DNA of 64,000 nt from Otis tarda. Its lineage: Eukaryota; Chordata; Aves; Otidiformes; Otididae. The notes under the pieces are model-generated. The model was given only the letters and a program-made list of their open reading frames with translations. It was not told where the DNA came from and ran no database searches. Shown here in pieces: positions 59,809-64,000 of the stretch (positions within the stretch are counted from its first letter, which is position 1; every line of letters begins with the position of its first letter). The stretch spans positions 70,982,463 through 71,046,462 of the forward strand of contig CM048554.1 of the NCBI GenBank assembly GCA_026413225.1, in the 5' to 3' direction. The position numbers were made by a program, and so were the translations under genes.

Positions 59809-62749
59809 AGAAAGAGGATACACTGTACTGCATATTTTCTCATAATTAAATTGGTGTTATGCCACCAGTCTTGAAAACAAGATAAAGAAGCTTTTAATGG
59901 CAATGGTCTTCTATTTAAAAAAAAAACAAAAACAGATATGTATTCATTCCTTCTGGGAACGTGGAGATGGGTGCCTTAAAACTGGCTGTCACCAACTAAT
60001 GCTAGTTTCTTGCTGAATCAGAGGAACTTATTCAAAGCATTAGGTGAAATGCTAGCATTCTGGCATGGTGTGAAAAAAAAAAGTATTTTAATTTTGTGAA
60101 TAATAAAAGTATTCACAGCTTTAAACTTAAGGACTGGGACAAGATCTATAGCAAATTGCAGGACTGAGCCCATAATCTCAACATAACAAGAAATGTCTCT
60201 ATGTCAGGACATTTTGGAACTTAGATTTTAGAAGACTGAATTTTTTTTTTTTTTAATCTCTATATTTCTCCTTGTATTCTGTAAGTTAAAGCCTTCCTTG
60301 TTTTTATGTTGCGGAATCAACAGCTTTTTCAATACAAGCTTGATTCTTGGTACCACCTCTCCCTCTGAAAATGCATACTTTCATCATAGCCATGTAGTTA
60401 ACCTTAACCATAACGAGGAAGAGATGCCAAAAAATATTCTTCATATCCTCCATGTGTATTGTATACAGAAATCTTTGCCTATGTCTGTCTATCCTACCAC
60501 ACTGGGCAAGGAACACAGTTTTACCTTCTGCAAAGAGGGAAATGCACCTCTGTTCCTTCCATGAGAAGACAGGGAATTAATTAATTTACATACAACTTTT
60601 ACTGTGCCTTTTTCTTGTTCTTTCTAAAGGGACATAAAAGATCTTACAGGACTGCAATACGTGCTGCTTGGCTATTGTTAGTCAGTGATGCACTAATTCA
60701 AGAGTTTACTGTACTTCAAATATTTACCCTATACCTCCCATGTACCCTCTACCTCACATCTTCCTGTCTACGCCACAAAATTTATATTAAAGAATATGTT
60801 TCTAGAATCTTTACTCAGATGCTTATAAACTAGCTATATCAGCTTTGTGTACTTTTTTTCCTGCAGGGAAAAAGCAGACTTGCAACTTGTGATGTCTGCT
60901 GGCTATAACTGTTGGCAAATGCACACCTTGTAAATGGGTGCCTAGGGAACACCACAGTTCCGTGAACGTTAACCCTTCTCTAAAGGTGCGTTGTCCAAAG
61001 GCCAGTTTTTGTGAATTACAGATTTTCAGTTCTTGAAAAAAATTTGCCTTGTGATACAATGCTGATGTGATTTGACAACCAATGCCAATTCCCTTCTTAA
61101 CTGCTTTAGTCACCTTCATAACCCAGTGTGATAATTACAGATGAGGCACTTGTGCCACGGTCTGTGCTGGCTGATAGGAAGACACTGCCATCAGCCTCTG
61201 GCCCTTTTGACATAAGAACAGCTAGTAGCAGCCGTATAAGCCCTTCTAGGCCCTTGCTCCTGCTGTAACCTCACAGCACCATTCTGCCACCTGAGCTGAA
61301 CATGTGATGGGATATGATGCCACCTCTACCATGCCAAGCTTGATTAAAGTGAGGTAGACCTGGGAAACAGACTTTTCAGGGAGCATTTTTCCAATTCCCG
61401 GACACTCAAGGAGCACTAGACTCTGCCACAGGAAACAGAGTTAAAGCCCAGCCCTGACTGGGGACACTTCTGCAGGAGATGATGTTACCAATCTCCCAGT
61501 TGCTTCTAGAAATTCTTCCTAGTGGTCCTCAGCACCTCATTTGTACCTGAGGAGGACTGCTGAAGAAGTAATCGTTCCTCACCTGAGGCCATGCTGACAC
61601 TATGGAAAGAAAGCCTGGGACAGCGGCTGGAAGCTCATTGACTAATATCACAAGTCCTTAATTATCAGAATCTACCCAGGTTTTTAAGGTTGCCTCTCAA
61701 GTCTATTTTCTATGGATACCAAACACTATGTGTGCTCTTCCACAAGTTTAACTAGCAATCACATGCACTTTAACCCTTAACTGAGTGGTGTTCGCATATA
61801 ATCTCTTTAATAACAATTTGTCCTAAAATCACCTACTGCTCCCCAACATAAGCAGGTAAAGACTAAAATGTTGCTATAATTAGTAGATTATTACTGTTAG
61901 TAAAATATTTGTAGAATATTTATTGTGAACTCTACCTATTTTAATGCCAGGTCTGGGAGTGATCTTGCAGACATGAAAACAGTTCCATTGACTTGATGTT
62001 TAGTACTACACAAAGGTAATAATAAGACCCAAAGAGCATTTGATTTTTAAAGAAGAAAAATCATAGGTAGTCATTATTTATCTATCTATGCAAAATAATA
62101 CAGATATTTTTTAATATGTTTTAAAAATGCAGCAGTAGGATTACAAGTGCACAGAAGTGGTAGTTATCCAAAGAGATCTGGGAAATTCAGGGAGAAGAGA
62201 AACAGACATAATTTTTAACAGATTATTTTTCTTATGCAGTTAGAGTCCTCCACAAATTTTGTCTATAGAACTTTTGAAATTTCTGTGAACCAGCTATTGC
62301 CTCAGTGGAGCAATAGGACTCGTTGTAAGAGTAATTGAGCAACCTGTAGTAGTCAATATGAAAACTGCAACCCTTGAAAAGCAGCGAGTTTAACGGGAAA
62401 GTTTTCAGTCCAGAACTTATGAGGTCCCCTGAGTATAGCTGTGAAGCATATATGTATCTTAAACTAGTGCTGTTTGGTCCAAGGAGCTTACAAATCTAGT
62501 TTCTTGCCAAGCCCTGCAAGCTAAGCCTTGCAGGTCTTAAATACTACATCAGAAACTCCACTCTATGCTTTTTTTTTTTTCCCCCCTCAGGAGAAAAAGA
62601 AGACTATGATTTCATACTGCAGATTCCAGAAAGAATCTGACTAGTTTAGAAATGTTACTGATCTCTGTCACATGTGTGCGGAACTGGGACCAGATAGGCA
62701 TTTTAATTCAGGTAATCAAAACTCAGACATAGCCAACGTTTTATGCTAG

Positions 62750-63907
62750 TGTAGTAGCTCAGCCCCGATCAGGACCAGACTATGCAGTCTCTCTCTCACT
62801 GCCCCCACCCTCCGAGAGAACAGGGAGAGATACTATAAGGAAAAACGGCTCGAGGTTTGAGACAAGGACAGGGAGAAAATCCTTAAAGTTACCATTACAG
62901 GCAAAACAGACTCGACTTGGGGAAAACTATTCATTGATTACTAAAAACAGCAGGATAATGAGACAGAGAACAAGATAACCTCCCTCCACCCCTCCCTCTT
63001 CCCAAGCTTAACATTATCTCTACTACCTTCCCCCCATGAGCGGCACAGGGGGAAAGAGGGAATGGGGGCTGCAGTCAGTTCATCACGTGTTGTTTCACGC
63101 CGCTGCTTCATGGTCAGGGGAAGAACTCCTCACATTCCTCCCCTGCTCTGTTGTGGGGTCCCACCCATACACCACAGTCCTTCATGAAACTGCTCTGGTG
63201 TGGGTCATCTCTTCCACAGAGTACAGTCTCTCCAGAATGGCTGCCCCAGTGGGCCCTCCACGGGCCACAGCTGCCTTCAGGCATCCACCTCCCCTGATGT
63301 GGGGTCCTTCACGGGCTCCAAGTGGATCTCTGCTCCTCCGTGAACCTCCATGGGCTGCAGGGGGACAACCTCCTCCACCACGGTCGTCACCACAGGCTGC
63401 AGGGTAATCTTGGTCAGGAGCCACATTACTCCTCCCCCTCCTTCTTCACTGGCCTTGGCGTCTGCAGCCGTTCCTCTCACAAGGAAAGTTCTTCACAACA
63501 GGCTGGCAGACGCCTCTCAGAATCTCTTCACATCATCCATCTCATCTCCTCTCCACTTCTTGCAGCCGGGCTGGGCCAAGTCGGGCCCACTCGGCCACCT
63601 GGCGAGAGGCCAGAGGGTGAGGCCTGCAAGGCCCATGAGGCCTGCGCCTCCTCCTCTGTGCCTCTGCCCCCGCTCAGCTTCTTCACATCTTCTCTTCTTT
63701 CTTTTTTTTCTTCTGTTTTCCCCTTCTTAAATACGTTATCACAGAGGCATTATCACAGAACATTCTGCTACCAATCAGCTCGGCCTTGGCCAGCAGCGGG
63801 TCCGCCCTAGGCCCAGCCAAGTCCACTGAACAAAGGGGAGCGACTTCTAGCAGTTTCCTACAGAAGCTACCACCTTAAGCCCCGCCTCACTAAACAAAAC
63901 CACAACA
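62750..63907 (-). mobile_element. Solo LTR, avian endogenous retrovirus (family B, copy 3), 1158 bp
   Basis: Read on the minus strand it starts TGTTGTGGTTTTG and ends GAGCTACTACA. It is flanked by an exact 5-bp direct repeat GCTAG at 62745-62749 and 63908-63912. A TATA-like box (CGTATTTAAG on the minus strand) lies at 63725-63734, about 173 bp from the start, matching copy 1. The degenerate tandem units lie at about 63190-63420. The AAGTCGAGTCTGTTTTGCC segment common to the family lies at about 62898-62920. The usual AATAAA site has decayed to AATGAA-like sequence. It is GC-rich compared with its surroundings. No internal retroviral sequence is next to it. This is the most complete reference copy for family B in the window. 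Confidence 0.9.
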
Positions 63908-63912
63908 GCTAG

Positions 63913-64000
63913 ACAACAGGATATTCCTGTATTTTTATTTAGTAGCAAGAGAGAATAAGAACCTTGATTTGACGATATTTTCTACAACTTCATAATCAGC
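63913..64000. other. Unique AT-rich end of the window
   Basis: Only 88 bases, with nothing recognisable. Confidence 0.5.

Larger units (their letters stand above)
50937..62744. other. Long AT-rich stretch, no gene seen
   Basis: Nearly 12 kb with no recognised LTR or intact CR1, and no coding domain. It holds A, CA, ATA, ATT and G-rich simple tracts, listed separately, and a 15-bp CR1-tail-like match near 53123. A 111-codon frame at 58420-58755 begins with a hydrophobic segment resembling a signal peptide, but it has no further support. A slightly GC-richer part at 61.1-61.65 kb shows nothing I recognise. Confidence 0.5.

Noticed and set aside
63322-63810. 162-codon plus-strand frame within the LTR
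   Set aside because: Antisense to the LTR and produced by its repeat units and GC-rich U3. Not treated as a gene.
1-64000. CRISPR arrays, tRNA or rRNA genes, bacterial mobile islands
   Set aside because: No regularly spaced repeats, tRNA-like cloverleaf or rRNA core sequence was noticed, and the CR1/LTR content places the DNA in a bird nuclear genome.

Overview
The window looks like a bird nuclear genome, AT-rich and without recognisable genes. The main evidence is its repeats: six chicken-type CR1 LINE fragments, most ending in the CR1 octamer tail (ATTCTATG-type units), and four avian retroviral solo LTRs. One LTR is of a type that begins TGTCCTGGTTTCAGC when read in its own direction. That type, as I remember it, is widespread in birds other than galliforms. 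I see no bacterial-style operons, tRNA or rRNA genes, CRISPR arrays or plasmid features. I also see no protein-coding gene I can name.

Layout. 1-5.9 kb: unique AT-rich DNA with two solo LTRs (1173-1869, minus; 3364-4377, plus). 5.9-7.0 kb: a 3' CR1 fragment (minus) carrying an 86-bp internal tandem duplication. 7.0-14.3 kb: unique DNA with a pyrimidine tract and simple repeats. 14.3-15.1 kb: a CR1 of a different 3'-end subfamily. 17.4-21.6 kb: three more CR1 pieces and a 72-bp tandem duplication. 21.6-28.9 kb: AT-rich DNA with long A-rich tracts and one exon-like open frame. 28.9-29.6 kb: a probable very old CR1 relic. 30.6-31.6 kb: the best preserved CR1, with an open 3' part of ORF2. 31.6-49.8 kb: a long repeat-poor stretch with a few weak exon-like segments. 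49.9-50.9 kb and 62.75-63.9 kb: two more solo LTRs, related to the one at 3.4 kb. 50.9-62.7 kb: AT-rich unique DNA.

The window therefore reads as intergenic or large-intron sequence whose interpretable content is retroelement debris. Target-site duplications fix the ends of three of the four LTRs (all 5 bp) and of two CR1 copies (9 and 10 bp). The few candidate exons (28.4, 32.7, 36.8-37.1 and 40.3 kb) are weak and are marked so. I did not find a convincing undescribed biological system.
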